Shown: in pieces, positions 35,635 through 43,936 of the stretch | Layout of the letters: each line of letters starts with the position of its first letter | Position numbering within the stretch: the stretch's first letter is position 1 | Assembly (NCBI RefSeq): GCF_029892095.1 | Contig: NZ_JARZAE010000004.1 | Span: 1,364,001-1,428,000, forward strand | From: Kitasatospora sp. MAP12-44 | Lineage (GTDB): Bacteria; Actinomycetota; Actinomycetes; Streptomycetales; Streptomycetaceae | Direction: 5' to 3' | DNA: 64,000 nucleotides | Position numbers and translations under genes: made by a program | Notes under the pieces: generated by a model | Database searches by the model: none | What the model was told of the DNA's origin: nothing | The model's input: the letters and a program-made list of their open reading frames with translations, nothing else

Positions 35635-35670
35635 AAGGTGCTGGTTGAGATTCATCTCAACCAGCACCTT
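35635..35670. repeat. perfect hairpin in the 3' end of integrase 2
   Basis: Arms 35635-35650 and 35655-35670 are a perfect 16-bp inverted repeat (AAGGTGCTGGTTGAGA) around the loop TTCA, 25 bases from attachment core 2 and inside the integrase reading frame. Confidence 0.85.
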
Positions 35671-35972
35671 TGGTTTTCCGGAATCGTACGTGAGCACCAG
35701 TCCCAACTGCCGGTAGAGGTCGGCGCGTTCCGCCGGCTCGGTGCGGGTGAGGACGGTGACGAGGTCGGTGTTGGCTCGGACGAGGGCGGCGATGTCGTCG
35801 TGGGCGTGCTGGGCCCGGCGTGCGGATTGCGCGGTGCGGAGTGCGGCTTCGGCTTTCGCGCGGGTCGCCTGATTTTCGGTGATCCAGCCGGTCACGAGGA
35901 CGGGGTCGGCGCCCGCTTCGAGGGCGGCGCGGTGGGTGGCGAGTTTGGCGTCGCGCTGCTTGATCGTCCTCG

Positions 35973-36110
35973 ACCAAGACTGTGATCACCGAGGTGGGGT
36001 CCGTCGAGATCTCGGTGCCTCGGGATCAGGAGGGGACGTTCGAGCCGCAACTGGCCCGTAAGCGTCAGCGGCGCTTGCCCGGGGTGGACGAGATGGTGCT
36101 GTCGTTGTCC
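35973..36110 (+). mobile_element. IS256-family (Mutator-type) transposase fragment
   Basis: About 45 codons encode TKTVITEVGSVEISVPRDQ, GTFEPQLARKRQRRLPGV and DEMVLSL, the well-conserved segment before the first catalytic aspartate of IS256-family transposases. Both ends are missing. It joins the integrase 2 remnant on the left and truncates the secreted-protein gene on the right. Confidence 0.85.
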
Positions 36111-36472
36111 GACCACAGCGGACCACCCGTCAACGGCGTCGAGCCGAAGTTCCCCTGTGGAAGGGTTCCGCCGCAGTCGAGTTCGTACCACTGGCCTTGA
36201 TGCCCGTCCCCGAGCGTCAGCACGCCGGTCACCGGCTTGCTCGCGCAGACAGGCCGGCCGCCCGCAGTTCCACCAGCCGTCGTGTCGGGGGCCGGTGCCC
36301 CCGGCTGCCCTGACGTCGCCGAGGACGCCGACGCAGCCAACTGGCACTGCCCCTGGGCGCACGACGCGGAGCCCGAGGTTCCCAGCGTCCCGTCAGCCGC
36401 TGCCTGCGGCGCTCCGACCGCGAACCCCAGCAGGCAGCACATGGTGAGAACAGCACGGTGTCGTCTCAGCAT
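36065..36472 (-). CDS. secreted protein, C-terminus replaced by IS sequence
   Basis: A 135-residue frame with a clear signal peptide (MLRRHRAVLTMCCLLGFAVG ending near AAAD), a Thr/Ser/Gly-rich linker, and a small domain with two cysteines around VLTLGDGHQGQWYELDCGG. The last 15 codons (…STISSTPGKRR) are antisense IS256 sequence, so the natural C-terminus is lost. The ATG overlaps the lipoprotein stop by 7 bases. In related elements such gene pairs accompany conjugation machinery, which is absent here. Confidence 0.65.
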   Translation of the reverse strand: MLRRHRAVLTMCCLLGFAVGAPQAAADGTLGTSGSASCAQGQCQLAASASSATSGQPGAPAPDTTAGGTAGGRPVCASKPVTGVLTLGDGHQGQWYELDCGGTLPQGNFGSTPLTGGPLWSDNDSTISSTPGKRR

Positions 36473-37089
36473 GTGCCGATCGCTCCGATCACCTGCTGGT
36501 CCACTACCCACAAGCCGTCAGGCTTACGGACGATGGCTGCCGCAGAGGCGTGCTTGCCGCCCGCGACGTCGTCGGCAACTGTCCCGTCCGGCTTGTACTT
36601 CAGCCAGGCGCTGTCGTCCAGGCAGTCGGCGACCTCCACCCGGTCGGGGCACTCGTCCGGGCTCACCTTGGTCACCCGAGGGCTCCACTGTGGCGCGGCG
36701 CGGCTTACGAGGCCCTTGGCCTGTTGGTCGGCCAGGGTCGTCGTCCAGAAGGAGAGCGCCTGAGCAGTCATATGCGCGGCGAGACGCGGGTCCTTGTAGT
36801 CCGAGGTCGCGGCCACCGCTGTGACGTCGCGCATCATCGCGTCGTAGGCTGCGAGCGCCTCAGGCGGCGCGGGTACCCCGGTCCACGACGGCGCGGCGGA
36901 CGGCGCCGGAGAACTCGGACTTGCAGCCACGCCGGCAGTCATCGCCGGAGGGCCGGCATGCGCGGAGACCTGATGGCTGGGCACTCCGTTGCTCGAACAC
37001 CCAGCCAGACCGACGAGGCCGATCAGGCCGACGGTCAGCCGCACGATGGACCCTCGGCTGCTTTCCCGAATCAGTTCCATGTTGCACAC
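36466..37089 (-). CDS. lipoprotein with NTF2-like domain
   Basis: A 207-residue exported lipoprotein. A basic N-terminus and hydrophobic helix (VGLIGLVGLAGC) end in the lipobox LAGC, with lipidation cysteine near residue 30. A Pro/Ser/Ala linker follows to about residue 75, then a globular domain of about 125 residues with the shape of an NTF2-like fold (AALAAYDAMMRDV ... DGLWVVDQQ). It is first in a two-gene unit with the truncated secreted protein. The function is unknown; similar lipoproteins occur in Streptomyces conjugative elements. Confidence 0.72.
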   Translation of the reverse strand: MCNMELIRESSRGSIVRLTVGLIGLVGLAGCSSNGVPSHQVSAHAGPPAMTAGVAASPSSPAPSAAPSWTGVPAPPEALAAYDAMMRDVTAVAATSDYKDPRLAAHMTAQALSFWTTTLADQQAKGLVSRAAPQWSPRVTKVSPDECPDRVEVADCLDDSAWLKYKPDGTVADDVAGGKHASAAAIVRKPDGLWVVDQQVIGAIGTC

Positions 37090-37396
37090 ACCCCACCCGT
37101 CGCTCTGTTCACGAAGAACCTGCGCCGCGCCTCAGCGCCGGTGCGGGTTCCATTGCACACCGAGAAAGATCGCGAACGCGATCTCTCTCACACGGGAGAG
37201 TGCAAAGTCAGACAAGCTGTCCAGCCGACCCGACCGAGGCTGCTCACTCCCAGGTACGGGTCTACTGCCCACCTCGGCCGCAAGGCCAGCACGTCGCCGA
37301 CGAGTTCACGAGTGCGGAGGACAGGACATCCGAACTAACGGTCCGTCCAGGGGAATTCTGGCATTGTTCGGCAGGGGCGAGTCGTCATGCCAGCCT
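37090..37396. promoter_or_regulatory. intergenic region with palindromes upstream of the lipoprotein gene
   Basis: No gene is seen in 307 bases. An 18-bp palindrome AGATCGCGAACGCGATCT lies at 37167-37184, overlapping a CTCTC/GAGAG inverted repeat that ends at 37200, about 80-110 bases upstream of the lipoprotein start. This is a plausible operator or promoter-proximal site. Confidence 0.45.
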
Positions 37397-38116
37397 TCAG
37401 GCCACCAGCGCCGCAATGTTCTCGAGAAGGAGATCGGCATCCTTCAGGTCGCCCAGGACAGCGTCGGCTCCGGCAGCGGCAAGCTCATGCGCGCTGGTCG
37501 TTCCAGACGCGACACCGATCACCCTTGCTCCTCCCTGAAGGCCCGTTCGAATGTCCTCCAGGGAATCGCCGATGATCACCGTGTTGGCGATTGTGAACTC
37601 CGTCCGGTACATCATTCCCGCCCGTCGCTGTGCCACTGCTACGAGTGCCGGCCGGTGGGCGTCGTCCGAGGCGAAAGCGCCGATCGCGATTTCCACGTAG
37701 CCGTTCAACTCGAACGCCTTGAGCTTGATTTCGGCGTTGGGGCGCAGATTCCCCGTGAGCACCGTCGGCATGAGAGCGGCGGTCCGATGCACGGCCTGCA
37801 GGGCACCGACCGCGCCAGCCATGAGCTGACCTTCAGCGCGCATCTCCGCCATGCGGTCGGCCAACAGCTCGGGCAGCAGGTCGATGACGCGCTCCGCCAG
37901 CGTGTCGACGTCCAACTCGGGCACGCCGTTCTCGCGCAGGAGCTGGCGGACGGCCAGCGGCATCGTGACCCCGGTGCCCCGGGCAGGCAGCCGCTCGGCC
38001 GGCCGGCCGACGACGCGGGCGAAGGCGTCACGGTAGACGCGGCGGTCGATCTCGCCGACGTAGAGCAGCGTCCGGTCGATATCCCAGAGCACGAGCGACT
38101 CGGCCAACAGGATCAA
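37397..38116 (-). CDS. HAD-superfamily phosphatase (phosphoglycolate phosphatase-like)
   Basis: A 239-residue haloacid dehalogenase-type hydrolase. Motif I is VLWDIDRTLLY (nucleophile Asp), motif II is the Thr of VLTGNLRPN, motif III is the Lys of IKLKAFEL, and motif IV is VIIGDSLEDIR. A helical cap domain fills residues 20-95. It starts at TTG in TTGA, overlapping the stop of the XRE/TPR regulator, so the two are co-translated. The substrate is unknown. Confidence 0.88.
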   Translation of the reverse strand: MILLAESLVLWDIDRTLLYVGEIDRRVYRDAFARVVGRPAERLPARGTGVTMPLAVRQLLRENGVPELDVDTLAERVIDLLPELLADRMAEMRAEGQLMAGAVGALQAVHRTAALMPTVLTGNLRPNAEIKLKAFELNGYVEIAIGAFASDDAHRPALVAVAQRRAGMMYRTEFTIANTVIIGDSLEDIRTGLQGGARVIGVASGTTSAHELAAAGADAVLGDLKDADLLLENIAALVA

Positions 38117-39651
38117 CTCCTCTCCGCGAGCAGCTCTGTCGAGCGCTCGATCAGCTCTTGTGTCCGCGACCCACTGCTGTAGGAACGCAGATCGTCGGCA
38201 GTGCGACCGAGGTGCTCGTACAGGCGGGGCGACTGAACGCCGGCAGCCAGCTCCAGCACATTCTCGACGGCCGCGTACCCCGCCTCGCGCTCACCGCTAC
38301 GCAGGTAGGCCGACGCAGCTCGCGCCTCGAACAGCGCGCGTGTCCGGCGTTCCCCCGGGTTCAGGACGGCATGGGCCTGCTCGAAGTTCACTGCGGCCTG
38401 TCGTGGATCGTCAAGGTCGAGCTGGCAACTACCTGCCTGCCCGGCGATTTCACCCTCGTTGATCCAGTAGAGCCAGTCGGGATCCTCCTCCGAGGGGCCC
38501 GCTGCAGCGAGCTCGGCCGCCGTCCCGAGCGCCCGAAGGCACGCTTCCCGCTCACCCAGCTTGGCATGACCGCGAGCCTGACGCGTGAGGAGCATGGCCT
38601 TCAGCAACGGGGAGTTGACGGCCTTGACCTTCTCGCGAGCCGCCTGCATCGCACCGACGGCATCTCGGGGGTCACCGTTCGAATAGCTCTGGATCGCGAG
38701 GTAGGACAACGCCCCCGCGCCGAGCCGCGGATCTCCGGAAGCTTGCGCCGCCCGCAGCGCTCCCAGGAGGGCTTGCTGAGCTGCGGCATGACGGCCGGCG
38801 TCGAAGTGGAACCAGCCGAGCTGCGTGGCGGTGTCGGCGGCAATGGCGACGAGCCTACGGCCGGTCGGCTCGTCATAGCTTCCGTGCCGCAACATCCCTT
38901 CGATCATTGAGAGATGGGCGCGGGCGAGATCAGCGAGCCTCCCACTGCCGCCGCTGGCGTCCATGTGCCGCAGTTGGTCGGCGGTGCCCCGGAGGTGCGT
39001 GATCAGCTCATTGGTGACCTGACCGCCGCTCTCGGCTCGGCGCAATGGCTCCAGGTAGGCGATACCCCAGTGGTGGATGTGCGCGGTCAGGGCCGTACCT
39101 GACAGCGCGAGAAACCGGCGGCGGTCCATGGGCTTCCCTAATGCCGCGTTGTGCAGTGCTGCCACCATACGACTGCCGGTCCAGGGCAAGCTGGGGTCGA
39201 GGAGGTCTTCCGCACTCTCCTCGCCGGGCACCGGCACGAACACCTGGCTGGGTTCGGTCCCCCTTGCGGCCCGCCGGGGAAGGCTAATCAGGTCCGCCGG
39301 CACCCCGAGGCCGACGAGGAAGTCCAGGACCTTGTCGATGTTGATCAGGCGGCGGCTGCCGGCCTCCAGCATCGACAGGTAGCCCTGGCTCAGCCCGGTC
39401 ATCGCGGCCAGATCCTCCTGCCGCAGGGAGGCGGATTCCCGGACCCTCCTGCTGAGTTGACCGAAATCCCACCGGGCGAGCGCGTCGCGCACCGCCGGGT
39501 CCAGCCAGACTCGGTCAGGGATCTGAAGCCGCGTCGGCACGGGCGCCGCAGCCACGCGTTCGCACGGTCCGCACAGCGTGCTCCCGGGGTTGTACCGGCT
39601 GAGTCGGCACCCGCACCTGCCGCACCGTTCGTCGGCCAATGCCTCTCCCAT
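38113..39651 (-). CDS. XRE-family regulator with zinc ribbon and TPR-like domain
   Basis: A 512-residue regulator. An N-terminal zinc ribbon (CGRCGC and CGPC) is followed by an XRE helix-turn-helix at about 65-125 (LRQEDLAAMTGLSQGYLSML) and a long helical C-terminus with TPR-like repeats (about 220-500). Such proteins are common in Streptomyces as controllers of development or mobile-element genes and often bind small molecules or peptides. ATG start; the palindrome 50 bases upstream may be its own operator. It is coupled to the HAD phosphatase. Confidence 0.88.
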   Translation of the reverse strand: MGEALADERCGRCGCRLSRYNPGSTLCGPCERVAAAPVPTRLQIPDRVWLDPAVRDALARWDFGQLSRRVRESASLRQEDLAAMTGLSQGYLSMLEAGSRRLINIDKVLDFLVGLGVPADLISLPRRAARGTEPSQVFVPVPGEESAEDLLDPSLPWTGSRMVAALHNAALGKPMDRRRFLALSGTALTAHIHHWGIAYLEPLRRAESGGQVTNELITHLRGTADQLRHMDASGGSGRLADLARAHLSMIEGMLRHGSYDEPTGRRLVAIAADTATQLGWFHFDAGRHAAAQQALLGALRAAQASGDPRLGAGALSYLAIQSYSNGDPRDAVGAMQAAREKVKAVNSPLLKAMLLTRQARGHAKLGEREACLRALGTAAELAAAGPSEEDPDWLYWINEGEIAGQAGSCQLDLDDPRQAAVNFEQAHAVLNPGERRTRALFEARAASAYLRSGEREAGYAAVENVLELAAGVQSPRLYEHLGRTADDLRSYSSGSRTQELIERSTELLAERS

Positions 39652-39878
39652 CCGCTTCGCCGGGTCTCATCCACGCCGCCGATCGGGGCTTCCGACCCCG
39701 TATCACAGCAGTGATATCCGCGCCGTGATGTGCGCCGGCAACCGCTCTCGAAGCACCCTACTGCTGTCAGCGACGTCTGGGGGACAGATTGTGACGACCC
39801 CACCTCCTGTTGACGCCGAATCCGTCGGCGGCCAGGTCAGGCACCGCACAACTCCCGTTCCACAGAGGAGGTGTAGCC
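39652..39878. promoter_or_regulatory. divergent promoter region with palindrome
   Basis: Between the XRE/TPR regulator (leftward) and the ATP-binding protein (rightward). TATCACAGCAGTGATA at 39701-39716 is a 6-bp-arm inverted repeat placed 50 bases from the regulator start, a likely autoregulatory site. Confidence 0.45.
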
Positions 39879-40337
39879 ATGCCGTCGTCCCGAACGACCC
39901 ACGGTCTGGGAGTCGTCCCCGACCTCGTCCCGATCGACCTTCCGGACAGCACTGACAACGTCCTTCGCTGCGAGTTGCCCGTCACGACCAAGGCCGCCCG
40001 GACCGCACGCGCCCAGCTGAGGCACTACTTCGCAACTCACCTGACCTCCACCGGCCAGGACAACGCCGAGCTGATCCTCACCGAACTCGTCGTCAACGCC
40101 GTCACGGCATCCGTCGGCGCCGGCGCCATCAGGCTGGTCGCCCAGCTGGTGGCCGGTGAGCTGCTGATCGAGGTCTTCGACGAGTCGCCCGGCATGCCCC
40201 GTCATCGCCAGGTCGACGACCTCGCCGAGGACGGGCGCGGTCTCCTGCTGGTCGAGCAGCTCAGTGCGGCGTGGGGCTGGCACCCGGCACCGGGCGGCAA
40301 GGTTGTCTGGGCCGTCCCGAAGACCGATGCCGCATGA
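39879..40337 (+). CDS. RsbW-like ATP-binding protein
   Basis: A 152-residue protein with one histidine-kinase-type ATPase domain: N box LILTELVVNAVTAS, G1 box VFDESPGMPRH and G2 box DGRGLLLVEQL. Probably an anti-sigma factor or serine kinase partner, as usual for stand-alone domains in Streptomyces. The ribosome site AGAGGAGG before ATG at 39879 is strong. It diverges from the XRE/TPR regulator, and its 3' end converges on the interrupted XRE gene. Confidence 0.82.
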   Translation: MPSSRTTHGLGVVPDLVPIDLPDSTDNVLRCELPVTTKAARTARAQLRHYFATHLTSTGQDNAELILTELVVNAVTASVGAGAIRLVAQLVAGELLIEVFDESPGMPRHRQVDDLAEDGRGLLLVEQLSAAWGWHPAPGGKVVWAVPKTDAA

Positions 40338-40393
40338 AGACGATTCTCCAACTTGCCGTCACTCCATTGTTTCTCGCTCAGGCCGACCAGAGG

Positions 40394-41560
40394 TCAGGTC
40401 GCCATCTCCACTTCGAGATCGCGCAGTGCCAACGCGGCCTGGTCGCGCAGGTCGGGCAACGAGCTGCTGACGCGGAGCACCCGCTGGAGCTGGTGCGGCA
40501 GCCGATGGGCCTGAGCCCCTGCGAGGCCGGCCGTCAGCCGCTCCTGCGCCGCGTCCGAATCGCCGCGCAGCAGCAGTACTCGTCCGGCGGTGATGTGCTC
40601 GATGATGCGCCACTGGGCTGTGGTGTGCGCGGTGGGCTCCGGCGCGTTGTCGGTCAGCTCGGCGGCCTGCCGCGTGCGGTTGGTCGCTACGAGTCCACGC
40701 AGCTTGATCTCGTGCAGCGCAAAGGCGTTGAACAGCGTGCCCTGTGGCGCCTGGTCGAGCAGCCTGCCGCTCTCCTCGATGACCTCGTCGAAGAGAGCCG
40801 GACGGTTCGCGGCGCCGGCGGCCCTGGCCAGGAGCGCGAGTGCGGCGGCCCGGTCCGCCGGTGTCGAAGCGATCGATCGGGCTGCACGAAGCCGATCGAG
40901 GGCGGCTTCGTGCAGCCCTGCCTTCCGGAGCTCGTTGCCGTGCATCCGCAGGGCGTAGGCGTGGAAGGAGCGGTCGTCCAAACGGCGGGCCAGCGAAACA
41001 CCAGTGCCGGTCCAGCGGGCCGCCGTAGCCAGTCGTTATTCCGGAAGGACATGCCCCAGTGCCACGCCCAGCCCCACCCGCGCTCGGGCGAGCAGCGCCA
41101 GGACGGCTCGCTCAGGGTGGCTGTCAGCGGTGCGCGCCTCCAGCCGGGCTACCAGGGGCCAGAGCTCCTTCACCGCTTCGGTGGCATTGCCGCTCTGCCT
41201 GGCGATCTCGGCGAGGCGCACCGTGGAGTCCGCGAACTGCAGCACGGCGGCGAAATCGGCGTCGGCCGGATCGGTGGCGCCCAGGGCGTGTGCCGGCAGG
41301 CCAAGGGTCCGGGCGATGTGACGCAGCGAGGGCAGGTCGAGAATGGTGCGGCGACCGTTCTCGAGCAGCGAGATGTACGTCTTGTCGTAGCCGAGGGCGG
41401 CTCCGAGCGCGGTCTGCGAGAGGCCGTTGACCGCGCGGTGGTACTTGAGGATCTCGCCGAGCCGGCGCCGTTCCAGCACGCGCTCGGCCTGCGGGGTGGC
41501 CCAGCGCCAGAGCGTCGCGGCGCTTGCGGTCGTGGGCGCGGTGTAGTCGGGCGCCGGCAT
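40394..41560 (-). pseudogene. XRE/TPR regulator interrupted by an in-frame TAA
   Basis: One frame of 388 codons with coding character throughout. An XRE helix-turn-helix (GLSQTALGAALGYDKTYISL) lies near residue 60 and TPR-like helices follow (MHGNELRKAGLHEAALDRL). A TAA at 41036-41038 splits it after GVALGHVLPE; the sequence resumes without frameshift as RLATAARWTGTGVSL. The first part (174 residues) keeps the DNA-binding domain and could still be made. It lies 6 bases after the NUDIX gene, in one operon. Confidence 0.8.
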
Positions 41561-41566
41561 CTCGGC

Positions 41567-41989
41567 TCAGCCGAGACCCTGGTCGGCGTACCAGCGGGCG
41601 ACAGAGTCCTTGTAGCCCTGCGGCATCACCAGTTCCGCCACCTGCTTGCGGTGGAAGAGGCCGATCTCCTTGTGCTCGGCGCTGAGTACCGGCGCTTGGT
41701 CCGGGCCGAGTCGGTGGCAGCCGTAGGTCACGATGAAGACGTGGCGGTCGGGGATCGGCTGGTACATCCAGACGTCGAGCAGCGGGCCGGCTTCGACGTT
41801 CCAGCCGCTCTCCTCCTGGACCTCACGGGCGGCGCAGGCCGCCGGTTCCTCGCCGAGTTCGAGCTTTCCGCCGGGCAGTTCCCACTCCTCGCGCTCGTTC
41901 TTGAGCAGCAGCACTCGGTTCTGCTGATCGAGCACGACGCCCTTGACGGAGATAGGGAAGGTGCGCGGGACGTACGGGGTGTCGTTCAT
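41567..41989 (-). CDS. NUDIX hydrolase
   Basis: A 140-residue pyrophosphohydrolase. The Nudix box GX5EX7REUXEEXGU is complete in GGKLELGEE ... REVQEESGW. The substrate may be a modified nucleotide or another nucleoside diphosphate derivative. The ATG has GAAGGAAG upstream. The pair of NUDIX and XRE/TPR regulator genes recurs in Streptomyces genomes; here the regulator is interrupted. Confidence 0.92.
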   Translation of the reverse strand: MNDTPYVPRTFPISVKGVVLDQQNRVLLLKNEREEWELPGGKLELGEEPAACAAREVQEESGWNVEAGPLLDVWMYQPIPDRHVFIVTYGCHRLGPDQAPVLSAEHKEIGLFHRKQVAELVMPQGYKDSVARWYADQGLG

Positions 41990-42166
41990 GGCTTCCTTCG
42001 CAGTGCGGCGACAGCCAGTGGCTCTTCGAACCTAGCAGCTGACATGGCGTCACTGCCGGTCGAGCCTCGATTGACCTGGTTGACAACCAGTCACTTTACG
42101 GTCACCGGCTGCCTCCCCGAGAGTCCTCGGTGCCCCTCATCACCATGCCGAGGCGAAAGGAAGCCG

Positions 42167-42598
42167 ATGCCGGGTTCAGCGCAACGCTCTACTGGGATCT
42201 TCCGCGCAAGCTTCGAGGACCGACGCCGAGTTGGGCTGGTGCGCCGGGTCCGGGAGCGGCTCCAGCGGGACGGGCTCGTCACTCTCGACGGGCTGGGAGA
42301 TCGCTCGGCGGTGGTGAAATTCGCACGGTCGGTGATGGCGATGACCCCGCATCGGGACAGCGAGCCGGACGGCCTGACCGTCATTCGCGACACTGGCCGC
42401 CATGCCGATCGGCCGGGCTTCGCCGGCCTGGGGAGCGGCGAGGTGCTGCCGCACACCGAGGGGTCCGGCACTCCCGCCCCTCCTCGCCTGCTGCTGCTCG
42501 CGTGCTCCCAAGTTGCCCAGAGCGGTGGGGTGAGCACCCTGGTCGACGGCGCCGCCGTGCTGGCCGAGCTGTGCGCCTGCCGACTATCTCATCCGGCC
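42167..42598 (+). pseudogene. TauD/TfdA-like dioxygenase, truncated by an IS
   Basis: About 140 codons from an ATG with GAAAGGAAG upstream. HRDSEPDGLTVIRDTG and GEVLPHTEGSGTPAPPRLLL contain the HxE-type iron-binding start of Fe(II)/2-oxoglutarate oxygenases, followed by GGVSTLVDGAAVLAEL. The reading frame is cut near 42598 by an insertion sequence, removing the second half with the distal histidine and the 2-oxoglutarate-binding arginine. Confidence 0.75.
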
Positions 42599-43735
42599 AG
42601 GTCAAGCGGCATGCCGGTACTCGTGGATCACTCCGCCGAGCCGGTCGTGTCGGCGTATGTCCAGGCGGGCGATTCGCCTGGGATCGGTGATCGGTTCGGG
42701 GACCGCGCGCAGGGGCGCTGCCTGGTTCATGGCCTGGTGGGGCCGGTGCCCGTTGTGGTGGTGCTCGAACTCGCGCAGGGCGTGGCGTAGGTGGCGTTCG
42801 TTCCAGATCAGGGTCCGGTCCAGGAGTTCGTGGCGGCAGGTCTGTACCCAGCGCTCCATGATGGAGTTCATCCGCGGCATGCGGATGCCGGAGAGCACGA
42901 CCTGGATGCCGGCGTCGCCCAGGATTTGGTCGAAGAGGGCCGGGAACTTCGCGTCCCGGTCGCGGATCAGGTAGTTGACGGTGGCTCCGGTGTCCTCGAT
43001 GTCCATGACGAGGTTTCGGGCGGCCTGGCTGACCCAGTGGGCGGTGGGATGTGCGGTGGTTCCCAGGATGCGGATTCGGCGGGTGGCGTGTTCGATGACC
43101 GCGAGGATGTACTGGCGTTGGCCGGTCAGGGTGGCGGTCTCGATGAAGTCGCACGCCAGGAGGGCGTCGGCCTGGGAGCGCAGGAAGTCGGCCCAGGTGG
43201 TGGCGCTGCGGTCGGGTGCCGGGTCGAGGCCCTCGGCTTTGAGTATCTCCCAGACGGTAGACGCGGCTACCTTGATGCCCAGGGCGGCGAGTTCGCCGTG
43301 CACACGCCGGTACCCCCAGGACGGATTCTCCCGAACCAGACGCAGGATCAGCACGCGGATCGAGCGGATGGTGGGCGGACGACCAGGCCGCTTCGGTTGG
43401 CAGGTGCGAGCGTGACGCTGCTTCATCAGGTCGCGATGCCAGCGCAGCACGGTGTCCGGTTGGATCAACAGCCGCAGGCGGCGCAGCACCTCGCGCGGTA
43501 ACGGGGCGAGGAGCGCCGCGAGGAAGACGCGGTCCTCCGGAGCGAACCTCGCCGTGTCCCCACCGAGCTGCCGCTCAAGGACAGTGAGCTGATGGCGCAG
43601 GGCGAGAATCTCCACATCCTTGTCCCGGTCGCTCATCGGCAACAGCCGCAGGGCGGCGAACGCGTTGGTGACAGTCAGGTATGCCAGGCGAAGCAACACG
43701 AGTGATCATCCTGCCGCAACCGCCGACCAAGTCCT
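42595..43735 (-). mobile_element. insertion sequence carrying a DDE transposase
   Basis: Imperfect terminal repeats of the form GGTC..GCGG..TGC.GG....GATCACTC face each other near 42600 and 43728. The transposase gene fills the element, with its stop codon almost at the left end. It interrupts the dioxygenase gene. A 100-bp piece of the same IS family lies at 53617-53720. The ends are approximate by about 10 bases. Confidence 0.75.
42602..43699 (-). CDS. DDE transposase with integrase core
   Basis: A 365-residue transposase with an N-terminal helix-turn-helix region (DVEILALRHQLTVLERQLGG) and an rve core. Catalytic residues are Asp in LLACDFIETATL, Asp in [13 protein letters not shown] and Glu in NSIMERWVQTCR. 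It appears full length. It is related to the transposase at 28325-29437 but clearly a different IS, with distinct termini. Confidence 0.92.
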   Translation of the reverse strand: MLLRLAYLTVTNAFAALRLLPMSDRDKDVEILALRHQLTVLERQLGGDTARFAPEDRVFLAALLAPLPREVLRRLRLLIQPDTVLRWHRDLMKQRHARTCQPKRPGRPPTIRSIRVLILRLVRENPSWGYRRVHGELAALGIKVAASTVWEILKAEGLDPAPDRSATTWADFLRSQADALLACDFIETATLTGQRQYILAVIEHATRRIRILGTTAHPTAHWVSQAARNLVMDIEDTGATVNYLIRDRDAKFPALFDQILGDAGIQVVLSGIRMPRMNSIMERWVQTCRHELLDRTLIWNERHLRHALREFEHHHNGHRPHQAMNQAAPLRAVPEPITDPRRIARLDIRRHDRLGGVIHEYRHAA

Positions 43736-43936
43736 TGAACTGCATGGATGACATTCTCGGCAGGCGCAGGCCTCCTGTTGCTCGGCTGGATTCGACACCC
43801 ACGAGCTGTGCGGGAGGCCCCACTTTCATGCCCTGCTGATCAGAGAATCACCCGACCGAGTTGGCAGACTCGAACTCACGCCCACGAAGTTCGATAGAGC
43901 AACGGCTAGTTACACACGCCGACACGGTTTGCGGAT

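Larger units (their letters stand above)
35533..35973 (-). pseudogene. C-terminal remnant of a second serine integrase
   Basis: Homologous codon by codon to the end of integrase 1: TIKQRDAKLATHRAALEAGA, GWITENQATRAKAEAALRTA and LGLVLTYDSGKPKVLVEMN. It is cut at about 35973 by an IS256-type fragment on the other strand, and reads through the attachment core to a stop at 35533. About 145 codons remain of an expected 500 or more. Confidence 0.88.

Noticed and set aside
40271..42790. Long plus-strand frame of 839 codons
   Set aside because: It is antisense to the XRE/TPR pseudogene and NUDIX gene for most of its length; only the last part, from ATG 42167, encodes the dioxygenase relic.
43848..43925. 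Sequence resembling a tRNA T-arm (GAGTTCGAGTCTGCC on the minus strand) near the right flank of an IS
   Set aside because: The T stem does not pair properly and no anticodon arm can be drawn; at best a degraded tRNA end, so it was not listed as a tRNA.
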